From Patulibacter sp052039575 (GTDB lineage Bacteria; Actinomycetota; Thermoleophilia; Solirubrobacterales; Solirubrobacteraceae), in the NCBI GenBank assembly GCA_052039575.1, contig JBQGEK010000369.1:1-50620 (forward strand): a stretch of DNA of 50,620 nucleotides. The letters run 5' to 3'. A program made the position numbers and the translations under genes. Shown here in pieces: positions 8,261 through 15,434 of this stretch. Position 1 is the stretch's first letter; each line of letters opens with the position of its first letter. The notes below the pieces were generated by a model that saw only the letters and a list, made by a program, of their open reading frames with translations, ran no database searches and was not told the DNA's origin.

Positions 8261-9054
8261 GCGCCCGGCTCCCGCTCCTCCTGCGGCGCCTTGTCCGCCG
8301 AGGCGTCCTCGGCCGCGCCGGCGTCGAGCTGGGGCGCCGACGAGCTGCCCGCGCCGAGCTCGGCCTTCATCCGCTCGAGCTCCGAGTCGACCTGCGAACC
8401 CGAGCCGAGCTCGCGGAGCTGACGGTCGATGTCGTCCTCGCCGGACCCCAGCTGGGTCAGGTCCTCGAAGGTCCCAGCCGCCTCGAGCTCCTGCACCGCG
8501 TCGGCCCGCGCGCGCATGCCCTCGGTCTTGTCGACCGCGCGCTGCATCGCCATGCCCACCTCGGCCATCGACTCGCCGACGCCGGACGCCGCCTCGCCGA
8601 TCCGAACCTGAGCCTCGGCAGCGCTGTACTGCGCCTTGATGGTCTCCTTCTTGGTGCGGAACTGCTCGACCTTGGTCCGCAGCTTCTGCTCGCTCTCGAT
8701 CAGCTGCTGCTGCTGGTTCTCCAGCTCAGCGATCTGGCTGTCGAGGCTCTGCATCTCGGTCTGGATCGCACCCTTGCGCTCCAGCGCGGTGCGCGCGAGC
8801 TCCTCCTGGCCGCCGGACAGCGCCTGGCGGGCCTGGGTGTCGAGCTTGAGCATCGCCTGCTCGTGCTTGTCGTTCTGCAGCTGCAGGCGCTTCTTCGCGG
8901 TGACGACGTCCGCGATGCCCTTCTTGACGTTCTGCAGGTTCTCCAGCTGCTTCTGGTAGCTGTAGTCGAGGGTCTCGCCCGGATCCTCGGCCTTGTCCAG
9001 CATGCGGGACAGCTTGGCTTTGATGGTGTTGGACATGCGGCCGCCGAGACCCAT
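8257..9054 (-). CDS. pspA: PspA/IM30 (ESCRT-III superfamily) protein
   Basis: 265-residue, almost wholly helical protein that binds and stabilises stressed membranes. The PspA core appears as MSNTIKAKLSRMLDKAEDP, a long charged coiled coil (about residues 30-190) and a short C-terminal helical tail rich in D/E. The ATG at 9054 (MGLGGRM) is chosen because GGGAG lies six bases upstream; the ATG at 9036 is the alternative and gives the canonical PspA-like N-terminus. Upstream gene of the pspA-pspAA pair. No LiaI/PspC partner is present nearby. Confidence 0.92.
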   Translation of the reverse strand: MGLGGRMSNTIKAKLSRMLDKAEDPGETLDYSYQKQLENLQNVKKGIADVVTAKKRLQLQNDKHEQAMLKLDTQARQALSGGQEELARTALERKGAIQTEMQSLDSQIAELENQQQQLIESEQKLRTKVEQFRTKKETIKAQYSAAEAQVRIGEAASGVGESMAEVGMAMQRAVDKTEGMRARADAVQELEAAGTFEDLTQLGSGEDDIDRQLRELGSGSQVDSELERMKAELGAGSSSAPQLDAGAAEDASADKAPQEEREPGA

Positions 9055-9156
9055 GTGATGCTCCCTTGTGGCGTGGACGTGGGGACGTCACCACAGCCTA
9101 CCGGCCGACGCCGAATCGGCGGGTGATGGAGCTGCTGCGACGTCGCCGGAAACACG

Positions 9157-9182
9157 ACGGGCGCCGCTTGCGCGACGCCCGT
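9157..9182 (-). terminator. Terminator-like hairpin after the NlpC/P60 gene
   Basis: ACGGGCG and CGCCCGT arms, 12-base loop, followed on the minus strand by CGTGTTT. Sits 35 bases past the NlpC/P60 stop and before pspA, separating the two transcripts. Confidence 0.55.
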
Positions 9183-9216
9183 GGTGAACGAACTGGTGGC
9201 GGTGGTCCGCCGAGGG

Positions 9217-9876
9217 TCAGAAGCCCGCGGGGTGAACCACCGTGAAGCGCTTGTGGTCGGCGCGGTTGTCCGGGCGCCACTGCGGGCCCCGGAGGCCGCT
9301 GCGGTCGCGGGCGGCCGAGGTGTCGAGCCGCAGGCCGGCGATCACGGCGAACGCGTGGCCGCGGTGCCCGTAGACCGAGATCCACTGCCCCTCGCCGCGC
9401 TCTGCCTGCTTCCACTTCGACGCGAAGTCGTAGGAGGGCAGCGGCGAGTCGAGCAGCTTGGCGCCGATCAGCGCGTAGCTGACCGTGCCCGAGCAGTCGT
9501 AGCCGGTGTCCTGGACCCGGGCGTGACCGCCCCCGTACTTGTACGGCAGGCCAACGATCTTGTTGGCGGCGATGATCGCCTGCTGCACCTCGGCGGGAGC
9601 GCCGAGCGGGATCCGGGCGAAGAACGCCGTACGGCCGTCCTGGGTGCGACCGCGGTACCGCGTGGCGCGGTTCCCGCTGGTGGTCCGCATCCCGGCGGGA
9701 ATCTCCACCGTGCCCGGAGCCGCAGCGCCCGCGGCTTCCGGGGCCCCCTCGGCTGCCGCAGGAGCAGGAGCCGGGGCCGCCAGAGAGAAGCCTCCGGTGA
9801 CGTTGGCGTTCGCCGGTCCGGCGGCTGCAAGCGCAAAAACGCCGGACAAGACTAGGGCTCGTGTGGAAAAGCGCAC
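9217..9876 (-). CDS. Secreted NlpC/P60-type cell-wall peptidase
   Basis: Extracytoplasmic cysteine peptidase or amidase acting on peptidoglycan peptides. Sec signal peptide at residues 1-25 (RALVLSGVFALAAAGPANA), an Ala/Pro linker to about residue 57, then an NlpC/P60-like domain with the nucleophile in YDCSG (about C128) and a His in GHAF (about H174). 219 residues, one catalytic domain, no SH3 or LysM repeats. GTG start with AGAGGA seven bases upstream. The leader is a c-di-AMP riboswitch, which for such genes typically couples wall hydrolase expression to c-di-AMP. The domain is somewhat divergent, so substrate is uncertain. Confidence 0.85.
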   Translation of the reverse strand: MRFSTRALVLSGVFALAAAGPANANVTGGFSLAAPAPAPAAAEGAPEAAGAAAPGTVEIPAGMRTTSGNRATRYRGRTQDGRTAFFARIPLGAPAEVQQAIIAANKIVGLPYKYGGGHARVQDTGYDCSGTVSYALIGAKLLDSPLPSYDFASKWKQAERGEGQWISVYGHRGHAFAVIAGLRLDTSAARDRSGLRGPQWRPDNRADHKRFTVVHPAGF

Positions 9877-9892
9877 GTGGCAGTCCTCTTTC

Positions 9893-10023
9893 GTCGGCCT
9901 ACGGGGTTAGCTGACGGGCTAGCGCAGAAAGAGCCAGCGCTTCCACCGCGAGCGGTGGATTAGCCCCAAGGAACGTGTGGTTCCCCCGTTCACCGGGAAC
10001 GACCCCCGGCGATTCGGCTTGCG
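9893..10023 (-). promoter_or_regulatory. c-di-AMP riboswitch (ydaO-yuaA class)
   Basis: On the minus strand the conserved ydaO-yuaA elements occur in order: GGGGGAACC (9979-9987), GGGGCTAATCC (9957-9967), a hairpin with CCACCGC/GCGGTGG arms, and the diagnostic 3' block GTCAGCTAACCCCGTAGGC (9897-9915). Short P1 pairing is possible between GCC at the 5' end (about 10015-10018) and GGC at 9896-9898. The P1 3' strand ends nine bases before the AGAGGA ribosome-binding site with no terminator hairpin between, so control by access to the ribosome-binding site is likely (inference). The gene controlled is the NlpC/P60 peptidase. Confidence 0.93.
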
Positions 10024-10050
10024 AGACAGTAGCAGGATCATCTCCTGGAA

Positions 10051-10100
10051 CGCGGATGGATGAAACTTCCCCTGCGTGACGGAGGGGTTTCATCACCGCG
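10051..10100. repeat. 50-bp imperfect palindrome
   Basis: CGCGG, GATGAAA and CCCCT arms pair with AGGGG, TTTCATC and CCGCG (17 pairs with small internal loops, nine-base apex). It lies between the 5' end of the riboswitch and the divergent lipoprotein gene, outside any supported coding region. Confidence 0.75.
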
Positions 10101-10147
10101 GACGCCCGGGCGGGGTGGTTCCCGCGCCCGCCGGCCGCTCCGCCGGG

Positions 10148-10153
10148 TAGCGT
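10148..10153 (+). promoter_or_regulatory. -10 element TAGCGT
   Basis: Eight bases before ATG 10162 of the lipoprotein gene; leaderless-type placement. Confidence 0.5.
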
Positions 10154-10161
10154 TGGCGCCG

Positions 10162-11466
10162 ATGCGCTTCGCCTCCGCCACCCGCTCCGCCCGCACGCCG
10201 CTGGTCGCGCTCGCCGTCGCCGGGGTGCTCGTGCTGGCCGCCTGCGGGGGCAGCGATGACGACACGCCGATCGCCGCCCCGAAGGGCGAGCCGAAGGCGG
10301 TTGCCAACCTCGGCTTCCCCGTCGTCGCCACCCGCAACACGACCCGCACCGCGACCAACGACCCGGCGGTCGCGGCCGCGGCGGTCGCTCGCGCGATCTA
10401 CTCCGGCGGCGCAGCCGAGACGCAGGCCCGCGCCGTCGCGATCGTCGACCAGGGCGACTGGCGCGCCGCGCTGGCCGCGACGTCGTTGATGGCCCCGCCG
10501 CTCGGCGCGCCGGTGCTGTTCAGCGACGGCTCGACCCTGCCGGACACCACGAAGGACGCGATCAGCGCGCTGCGCCCCGCCGGCAGCACCGCGGCCGGCG
10601 GCGCCCAGGCGATTCGGGTCGGCGGCGTCGGTCGCCCCTCCGGGCTGCGCACGACCGACATCGACGGGGCCGACGGACTGGAGATCGCCACCGCAGTCGA
10701 CCGCTTCATCCGCGCGACGCGGACCCGCACCACCAACCGCGTGCTGATCGTCAGCGCCGACCATCCCGAGTTCGCCGCGCCGGCGGCCGGCTGGCTGGCC
10801 AAGTCCGGCGATGCGCTCGGCTTCGTGCGCGGCGACGAGATCCCGGCCGCGACGGTGCGGCTGCTCCGCTCCCAGCCGGACGCCGCGATCTACGTGCTCG
10901 GGCCGACCGACGTGATCACGCCTGCGGCGACGAAAGCGCTGCGCGAGTACGGCTCGGTCCGCCGGGTCGGCGGCGCCGACCCGGTCGCCAACGCGGTCGG
11001 CTTCGCCCGGTACAGCGACGGTGCGTTCGGCTGGAACATCAACGAGCCGGGTCACGGGTTCACCTTCGCGCGGTCCGACGAGATCCTCGACGCGATCACG
11101 CTGGCGCCGTTCTCGGCGTCGGGCCTGCACGGGCCGCTGCTGCTGCTCGACCAGGCCGACCAGCTGCCCGAGGCGGTTCAGCGGTACCTGATCGACGTCC
11201 AGCCCGGCTACCAGACCGATCCGTCCCGCGGGGTGTACAACCGAGGCTGGCTGACCGGGGACATCACCCGGATCAGCGCGGCCCTGCAGTCGCAGTTGGA
11301 CGCGCTGCTCGAGATCGCTCCGGTCCGCTCCGCAACGCGGACGACCGAGACCGCGCCGCCGACGGCCGACACCGCACCCCCGCCCGCGACCACCTCCTCC
11401 ACCACGCCGACGCCTCCGGCCCGGTCCACCACCCCCACCCAGCCCGAAGAGAACAGCAATGAGTGA
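10162..11466 (+). CDS. Lipoprotein with cell-wall-binding repeat 2 domains
   Basis: 434-residue exported lipoprotein. From ATG 10162 it starts with a cationic n-region, a hydrophobic segment and the lipobox LVLAAC, then GGSDDD. The body has the alternating pattern of cell-wall-binding repeat 2 (CWB2): AVARAIYSGG, ALAATSLMAPPLGAPVLFSD, AAIYVLGPTDVITPAATKAL, VRRVGGADPVANAV. The last 50 residues are a Thr/Pro-rich tail ending PEENSNE. In other Gram-positives such repeats hold proteins in the wall, but here anchoring would be by lipid. No enzymatic domain is seen. The frame is open further upstream into the palindrome, but the lipobox and -10 element fix this start. Confidence 0.8.
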   Translation: MRFASATRSARTPLVALAVAGVLVLAACGGSDDDTPIAAPKGEPKAVANLGFPVVATRNTTRTATNDPAVAAAAVARAIYSGGAAETQARAVAIVDQGDWRAALAATSLMAPPLGAPVLFSDGSTLPDTTKDAISALRPAGSTAAGGAQAIRVGGVGRPSGLRTTDIDGADGLEIATAVDRFIRATRTRTTNRVLIVSADHPEFAAPAAGWLAKSGDALGFVRGDEIPAATVRLLRSQPDAAIYVLGPTDVITPAATKALREYGSVRRVGGADPVANAVGFARYSDGAFGWNINEPGHGFTFARSDEILDAITLAPFSASGLHGPLLLLDQADQLPEAVQRYLIDVQPGYQTDPSRGVYNRGWLTGDITRISAALQSQLDALLEIAPVRSATRTTETAPPTADTAPPPATTSSTTPTPPARSTTPTQPEENSNE

Positions 11467-11737
11467 AGCCGAACGCCAGGACCTGAGCCACCGCGGTGGC
11501 GCGATCACCGTCGACGAGATCCGCGAGCTGACCGGAGCCGCGACGCCGCACTTCGCCCAGCAGATCCGCAACCGCGTCGCGAAGCTGATCGCCGAGCTTC
11601 CGGCCGACAGCGCGGCTCGCCGATTCGGTGAGGCCGAGGTCGCCCGACTGACCGAGCTCAGCCTCACCGGGGAAGTCCGCGGTACGCCGGCGCAGCCGGG
11701 CATGCCCGGGCTGCCCTCGACCACCATTCCCCGCTAA
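11459..11737 (+). CDS. Conserved hypothetical protein, 92 residues
   Basis: Not recognised. Soluble, mostly helical. Residues 15-75 (AITVDEIRELTGAATPHFAQ, then RVAKLIAELP) suggest a small helical, possibly helix-turn-helix-like fold, with a Pro/Gly tail. The ATG overlaps the lipoprotein stop by eight bases (ATGAGTGA), so the two are translationally coupled and probably functionally linked. Codon use matches neighbours. Confidence 0.7.
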   Translation: MSEAERQDLSHRGGAITVDEIRELTGAATPHFAQQIRNRVAKLIAELPADSAARRFGEAEVARLTELSLTGEVRGTPAQPGMPGLPSTTIPR

Positions 11738-11783
11738 CCCGACCGACCCCAGCGGCGCCGGGCGCGCCGCGCGAAAGGCCCCG

Positions 11784-12875
11784 ATGCTTCCCGACGCTCC
11801 GCCGCCCACCCCCGGACCTGCCCTCTGGGATGCAGTCCGCGACCTGCCGCTGCGAATCGATGCGGTCGCGCGCGAGCCGCTCGAACAGGAGACCCCGGCG
11901 TTCACCCGCCGAACCACCGTGATCCGGCTGTCCGGTGACGGCCACGACGGGGTCGGCGAGGACGTCAACTACGACCCGTTCGAGCATCCGCGGTTCCAGG
12001 CCTGGGAGGGCCTCGTCGATCTGCGCGGCGAGTGGACCCTCGCGTCGTTCGCCGACGCCGTGGCCGCCGGCCCGCTCGCTCCCGAGGCTCCGGCCCACGC
12101 CGTCGACGCGAACTACCGCCGCTGGGCGTTCGAGTCCGCCGGGCTCGACCTGGCGCTGCGGCAGGCGGGGACCGACCTCGGGTCCGCCGTCGGCAGGCCG
12201 GTCGCCCCGCTGACCTTCGCGACCAGCCGCAGCGTCGGCGATCCCCCGACCCCGGAGGCGATCGAGGCGATCCGCCGCCGTTCTCCCGGTCTCCGCTTCA
12301 AGCTGGACCTCGGCGAGGCCTGGAGCGCGGAGGCAATCGCCGCCGTCGCCGCGACCGGAACCGTGGCCGTCGTCGATCTGAAGGGCTGGTACCACGGCAC
12401 GATCGTCGACACCCCGGCCGACCCCGAGACCTATCGGCGGGTGCTCGAGGGCCTGCCCGACGCCTACATCGAGGATGCGGGGATCACACCGCAGACCGAG
12501 GAGCTGCTGCGCCCGCACGCCGACCGCCTGACCTGGGACCTGCCGCTGCAGGCCGCGACCGACCTCGAGACGCTGCCGTTCGCCCCGCCGAAGGTCGTCA
12601 ACGTCAAACCGTCCCGGATCGGCTCGATCGCCGAGCTCTCGGCCGTCTACGAGGCATGCCGCGCGGGCGGGATCGGCGCCTACTCCGGCGGCCAGTACGA
12701 GCTCGGTCCCGGCCGTGGCCAGGCGCAGCTGCTGGCGGCGTTGTTCCATCCGCACGGGCCGAACGACCTGGCGCCGGGCGTGTTCAACGGGGTCGAGCTG
12801 CCCGGCGAACTGCCGCACTCGCCACTCGAGTTGACCGCCGACATCGTCGGCTTCCGTCTGCGCAGCGATTCCTGA
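11784..12875 (+). CDS. Enolase-superfamily enzyme (OSBS/MLE-like)
   Basis: 363 residues. The barrel carries the expected ligands in order: FKLDL (general-base region), VDLKGWY (metal Asp), YIEDAG (metal Glu), LTWDLPL (metal Asp) and NVKPSRIG (catalytic Lys), as in o-succinylbenzoate synthase and muconate-lactonizing enzymes. The N-terminal capping domain is divergent. No menaquinone genes are adjacent, so the substrate cannot be assigned. AAAGG lies six bases before the ATG. Follows the 92-residue gene by 46 bases on the same strand. Confidence 0.75.
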   Translation: MLPDAPPPTPGPALWDAVRDLPLRIDAVAREPLEQETPAFTRRTTVIRLSGDGHDGVGEDVNYDPFEHPRFQAWEGLVDLRGEWTLASFADAVAAGPLAPEAPAHAVDANYRRWAFESAGLDLALRQAGTDLGSAVGRPVAPLTFATSRSVGDPPTPEAIEAIRRRSPGLRFKLDLGEAWSAEAIAAVAATGTVAVVDLKGWYHGTIVDTPADPETYRRVLEGLPDAYIEDAGITPQTEELLRPHADRLTWDLPLQAATDLETLPFAPPKVVNVKPSRIGSIAELSAVYEACRAGGIGAYSGGQYELGPGRGQAQLLAALFHPHGPNDLAPGVFNGVELPGELPHSPLELTADIVGFRLRSDS

Positions 12876-12900
12876 CCGACGGATCGCGGTCAGCCTGCGT

Positions 12901-12930
12901 CCGGCCCTGGAGCTTGCATACCAGGGCCGG
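12901..12930 (+). terminator. Perfect 10-bp hairpin after enolase-family gene
   Basis: CCGGCCCTGG and CCAGGGCCGG arms around AGCTTGCATA, 25 bases past the stop. No T-run follows. Confidence 0.5.
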
Positions 12931-13056
12931 CATTCGGCATACCAGTGTTGACAGCGGAAACCCCCGGCGGGCACTGGGCATACGGGCAGTCGGGAACGAT
13001 GCGACTCCGAGTAGGCTGCCGTACTTCGTGTCGTCGTCAGCAACCTTGGGAGCACC

Positions 13057-13851
13057 ATGACCGAGACCGTCGCCGTCGCCGGATCCGGCACCATCGCCTG
13101 TGGCATCGCCGTCACGGCCGCCCGTACATCCGACGTCATCCTGCTTGCCCGCTCGCAGGCCAGCGCAGATCGGGCCCGTGCCTCGATCGACAAGCAGGCC
13201 GGCAAGCTGGAAGTCGACGTGTCGGGCGTCACGGTCACCACCGACCCGTCGGAGCTCGGTCGTGCCAGCTATGTGATCGAGGCCGTCTCCGAGGACCCCG
13301 CGACCAAGGTCGGCGTCTTCGCCCAGCTGCTCGAGCACGCCCCTGACGACGCGATCCTGGCGACGACCACGTCGTCGCTGTCGATCGAGGAGCTGGCCAA
13401 CGGCGCCGGCGTCGCCGAGCGGTTCGTCGGCCTGCACGTCTTCAACCCCGTCACGAAGATGGAGCTGATCGAGCTGATCTTCCCGTCGACGGCGTCGGAG
13501 TCGACGAAGCAGCGCTCGCGCGCACTGGCCGAGGCGTGGGGCAAGACTGCCGTCGAGATGCCCGACATGCCCGGCTTCGTGGTCAACAAGCTGCTGTTCC
13601 CGTTCCTCTTCGAGGCGGTTCGCCTGAAGGAGCAGAGCGGGCTCTCCGCCAAGGACATCGACACCTGCATGCAGCTCGGCGCCGGTCAGCCGATGGGCCC
13701 CTTCGCCCTGCTCGACTTCGTCGGCCTCGACGTCTCCAAGGCGATCGGCGAGGTCATCGGTGCCGACGTCCCGTCGGCTGTCGACGCACTCGTCGCGGAG
13801 GGCAAGCTCGGCCGCAAGAGCGGTGAGGGCTTCCTCGACTGGCGCCGCTGA
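13057..13851 (+). CDS. 3-hydroxyacyl-CoA dehydrogenase family protein
   Basis: NAD(P)-dependent oxidation or reduction of a 3-hydroxyacyl-CoA, probably short-chain (3-hydroxybutyryl-CoA type). Rossmann motif VAVAGSGTIACGIAV at the N-terminus, ASYVIEAVSEDPATK, catalytic His in GLHVFNPVTKMELIE, the domain junction MPGFVVNKLLFPF, and a C-terminal helical domain ending KSGEGFLDWRR. At 264 residues it is about 20 shorter than typical 3-hydroxybutyryl-CoA dehydrogenases. GGGAG stands four bases before the ATG. Single-gene transcript ended by a strong terminator. Confidence 0.9.
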   Translation: MTETVAVAGSGTIACGIAVTAARTSDVILLARSQASADRARASIDKQAGKLEVDVSGVTVTTDPSELGRASYVIEAVSEDPATKVGVFAQLLEHAPDDAILATTTSSLSIEELANGAGVAERFVGLHVFNPVTKMELIELIFPSTASESTKQRSRALAEAWGKTAVEMPDMPGFVVNKLLFPFLFEAVRLKEQSGLSAKDIDTCMQLGAGQPMGPFALLDFVGLDVSKAIGEVIGADVPSAVDALVAEGKLGRKSGEGFLDWRR

Positions 13852-13865
13852 GCAGCGCCGAAACA

Positions 13866-13900
13866 AACGACCCCGAGCGGCCGGGCCGCTCGGGGTCGTT
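13866..13900 (+). terminator. Strong intrinsic terminator after hydroxyacyl-CoA dehydrogenase
   Basis: A 16-bp perfect stem (arms beginning AACGACCCCGAGCGGC) with a three-base loop, A-rich on the 5' side and TTCG after it. The strongest hairpin in the window. Its symmetry would let it also stop transcription from the right. Confidence 0.85.
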
Positions 13901-14202
13901 CGTGCGTGTGTGTGATGGTCGGGGCACGGAGCGCCCCTCCCGGATGTTGCGATCCAGCACCGTCCCGGGCGCTGCATCGTGTGTCCCGTCCAGCCGCACC
14001 AGGATCGGCTTGGACGGCTCCATCGTCTCGCATCCCGAGCCGCCCGCGGGGTTTTCTCTTCGGAACCCCGAAATGTGGCGCGTTGCCACGCGCTTTGACC
14101 AGTTCACTGGCCAAAATCGACGTCGTACGCTCGATCCTCGTGGCGAACGACAATGCGGAGGCACCCCGGGGGAGTGCGCCGCCTGGGGTGGCGCCCGGCG
14201 GC
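13901..14202. other. Gene-free interval between convergent genes
   Basis: About 300 bases with no convincing gene. It holds a GGGGTT-10-AACCCC hairpin (about 14049-14070), a GTGGC-GCGTT-GCCAC hairpin (14075-14089), the 22-bp palindrome listed separately, and GCCGCC/GGCGGC pairing just past the rhomboid stop. A minus-strand ATG at 14024 opens a frame with good third-position GC at first, but it runs through the terminator into the neighbouring gene. Confidence 0.5.
14094..14115. promoter_or_regulatory. 22-bp operator-like palindrome
   Basis: Half-sites TTTGACCAGT and ACTGGCCAAA separated by TC, nine of ten positions symmetric. The size and form suit a dimeric repressor, but no promoter or gene start is obvious beside it. 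Confidence 0.5.
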
Positions 14203-15033
14203 TCAGCCGTCGGTGATTCCGACCTGGCCGGCCATCACGATCGACCCCACGACGGCAGCCACGCAGAGCACGCCGCAGAGCGCCGGGCCCAGCCAACGCG
14301 GGCCCCGCCGCGAACCCTCGTAGAGCGCGACCGCCGCGAGCATTCCGAACACGAAGCCCCCGATGTGGCCACCGAAGCTGATGTTCGATCCCGGCCGCAG
14401 GGAGAGCACCACGTTGAGCAGGAGCAGCAGACCGATCTGGCTCTGGAACGGGTTGATCCCGCGGCGGCGCATCTCGACGACCATGTAGCCCATCAAGCCG
14501 AAGACCGCCCCGGACGCACCCACCGTCGGCGACGTGGTCGTCTGGATCAGCGCCCCGAGCGAACCGCCGAGCAGGGCCGTCAGGTACACCAGACCGAACC
14601 GCGGCGACCCGATCTCGCGCTCGATCTCGCTGCCGAGCCAGTAGAGCAGCAGCATGTTGAAGCCGATGTGGATCAGCCCCGAGTGCAGGAAGCCGCTGGT
14701 CACCAGCCGCCAGTACTCGTGCTGGATCTCGATCGCCGGGGCCCACAGCGCGCCCTGCTGGTAGAGCCAGGCCGACCCGCCCCCGCTCGTCACGCCGAAG
14801 TTGCCGCTGGCCAGGAAGACGATCACGCAGACCGCGATCAGCGTCTGCGTCACCACGATCGACCCGGAGCCGCGCAGTGCCTGGGCGGTCACGACCTTCG
14901 TCTTCTCCTTCGCGCACTCCGGACAGCGCATCCCGACGACCGTGGAGGTCATGCAGTCGGGGCATATCGGCCGGTCGCAGTTCGAGCACGCCACCCCGGT
15001 CTCACGGGACGGGTGGCGGTAGCAGGTCGGCAT
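14203..15033 (-). CDS. Rhomboid intramembrane serine protease with N-terminal zinc-binding module
   Basis: 276 residues. An N-terminal cysteine-rich module (CYRH, CSNCDRPICPDC, RCPEC, residues 4-40) resembles a B-box or zinc ribbon. Six or seven membrane helices follow, with the rhomboid catalytic Ser in GASGAVFG (about S174) and His in FGGHIGGFVFG (about H223), plus HIGFNMLLLYWLG. Cleaves single-pass membrane proteins; substrate unknown. Start ATG 15033 is fixed by TAGCTT seven bases upstream and by the cysteine module starting at once. Single gene downstream of the sigma operon. Confidence 0.93.
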   Translation of the reverse strand: MPTCYRHPSRETGVACSNCDRPICPDCMTSTVVGMRCPECAKEKTKVVTAQALRGSGSIVVTQTLIAVCVIVFLASGNFGVTSGGGSAWLYQQGALWAPAIEIQHEYWRLVTSGFLHSGLIHIGFNMLLLYWLGSEIEREIGSPRFGLVYLTALLGGSLGALIQTTTSPTVGASGAVFGLMGYMVVEMRRRGINPFQSQIGLLLLLNVVLSLRPGSNISFGGHIGGFVFGMLAAVALYEGSRRGPRWLGPALCGVLCVAAVVGSIVMAGQVGITDG

Positions 15034-15040
15034 CGCGCGG

Positions 15041-15046
15041 AAGCTA
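15041..15046 (-). promoter_or_regulatory. -10 element TAGCTT
   Basis: Seven bases before the rhomboid ATG; leaderless-type placement. Confidence 0.5.
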
Positions 15047-15071
15047 GCAGGCAGTCGCCACAGCGGCGACG

Positions 15072-15434
15072 CTAGCGCCGGTACAGCCGGTCGACGCCAC
15101 GCCGGACCACGCGTACCGCTTCCCCGGCGGCACGATCGATCGGCGTGGCCCCGGTCACGCCCCGACGCTGGCGGCTGACCTGCCGCCAGCGGAGCACGGC
15201 GAGCCCCGTACCGGCGGCTCCACCGACGGCGACCGCAATCGCGGGGCGTACCCAGTTGCGAGGATTCCCCATCGCCGCCAGTTCCCACGACTCCAGCTCG
15301 TCCGCCGCCATCTCGGACAGCGTCTGGAGGGTCTCCTCGAACCGCGTCCCGAGACGTTCCGGGGGCTCTATCGGCCCCATCGCCTTGCGCAGCAGCGCCT
15401 CGACGTCGATCCCATCTGCTCCGCGAGGACTCAC
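15072..15434 (-). CDS. Small single-pass membrane protein, possible sigma-factor partner
   Basis: 120 residues. Cytoplasmic N-terminal half with helices (DVEALLRKAMGPIEPPERLG, RFEETLQTLSEMAADE), one membrane helix at about residues 66-81 (IAVAVGGAAGTGLAVL), and a strongly basic C-terminus ending RRGVDRLYRR. The GTG start overlaps the ECF sigma stop (15431-15434), so it is translationally coupled. Position and topology suggest an anti-sigma or sigma-modulating role, but the zinc anti-sigma motif HxxxCxxC is absent, so this is inference. Confidence 0.7.
   Translation of the reverse strand: MSPRGADGIDVEALLRKAMGPIEPPERLGTRFEETLQTLSEMAADELESWELAAMGNPRNWVRPAIAVAVGGAAGTGLAVLRWRQVSRQRRGVTGATPIDRAAGEAVRVVRRGVDRLYRR

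Noticed and set aside
10060..10161. N-terminal extension of the lipoprotein to 10060
   Set aside because: Would start within the palindrome, lacks a ribosome-binding site and would bury the lipobox signal peptide.
13754..14024. Minus-strand ORF starting MEPSKPILVRLDG
   Set aside because: First codons look coding, but it runs through the strong terminator and far into antisense of the dehydrogenase; no family recognised.
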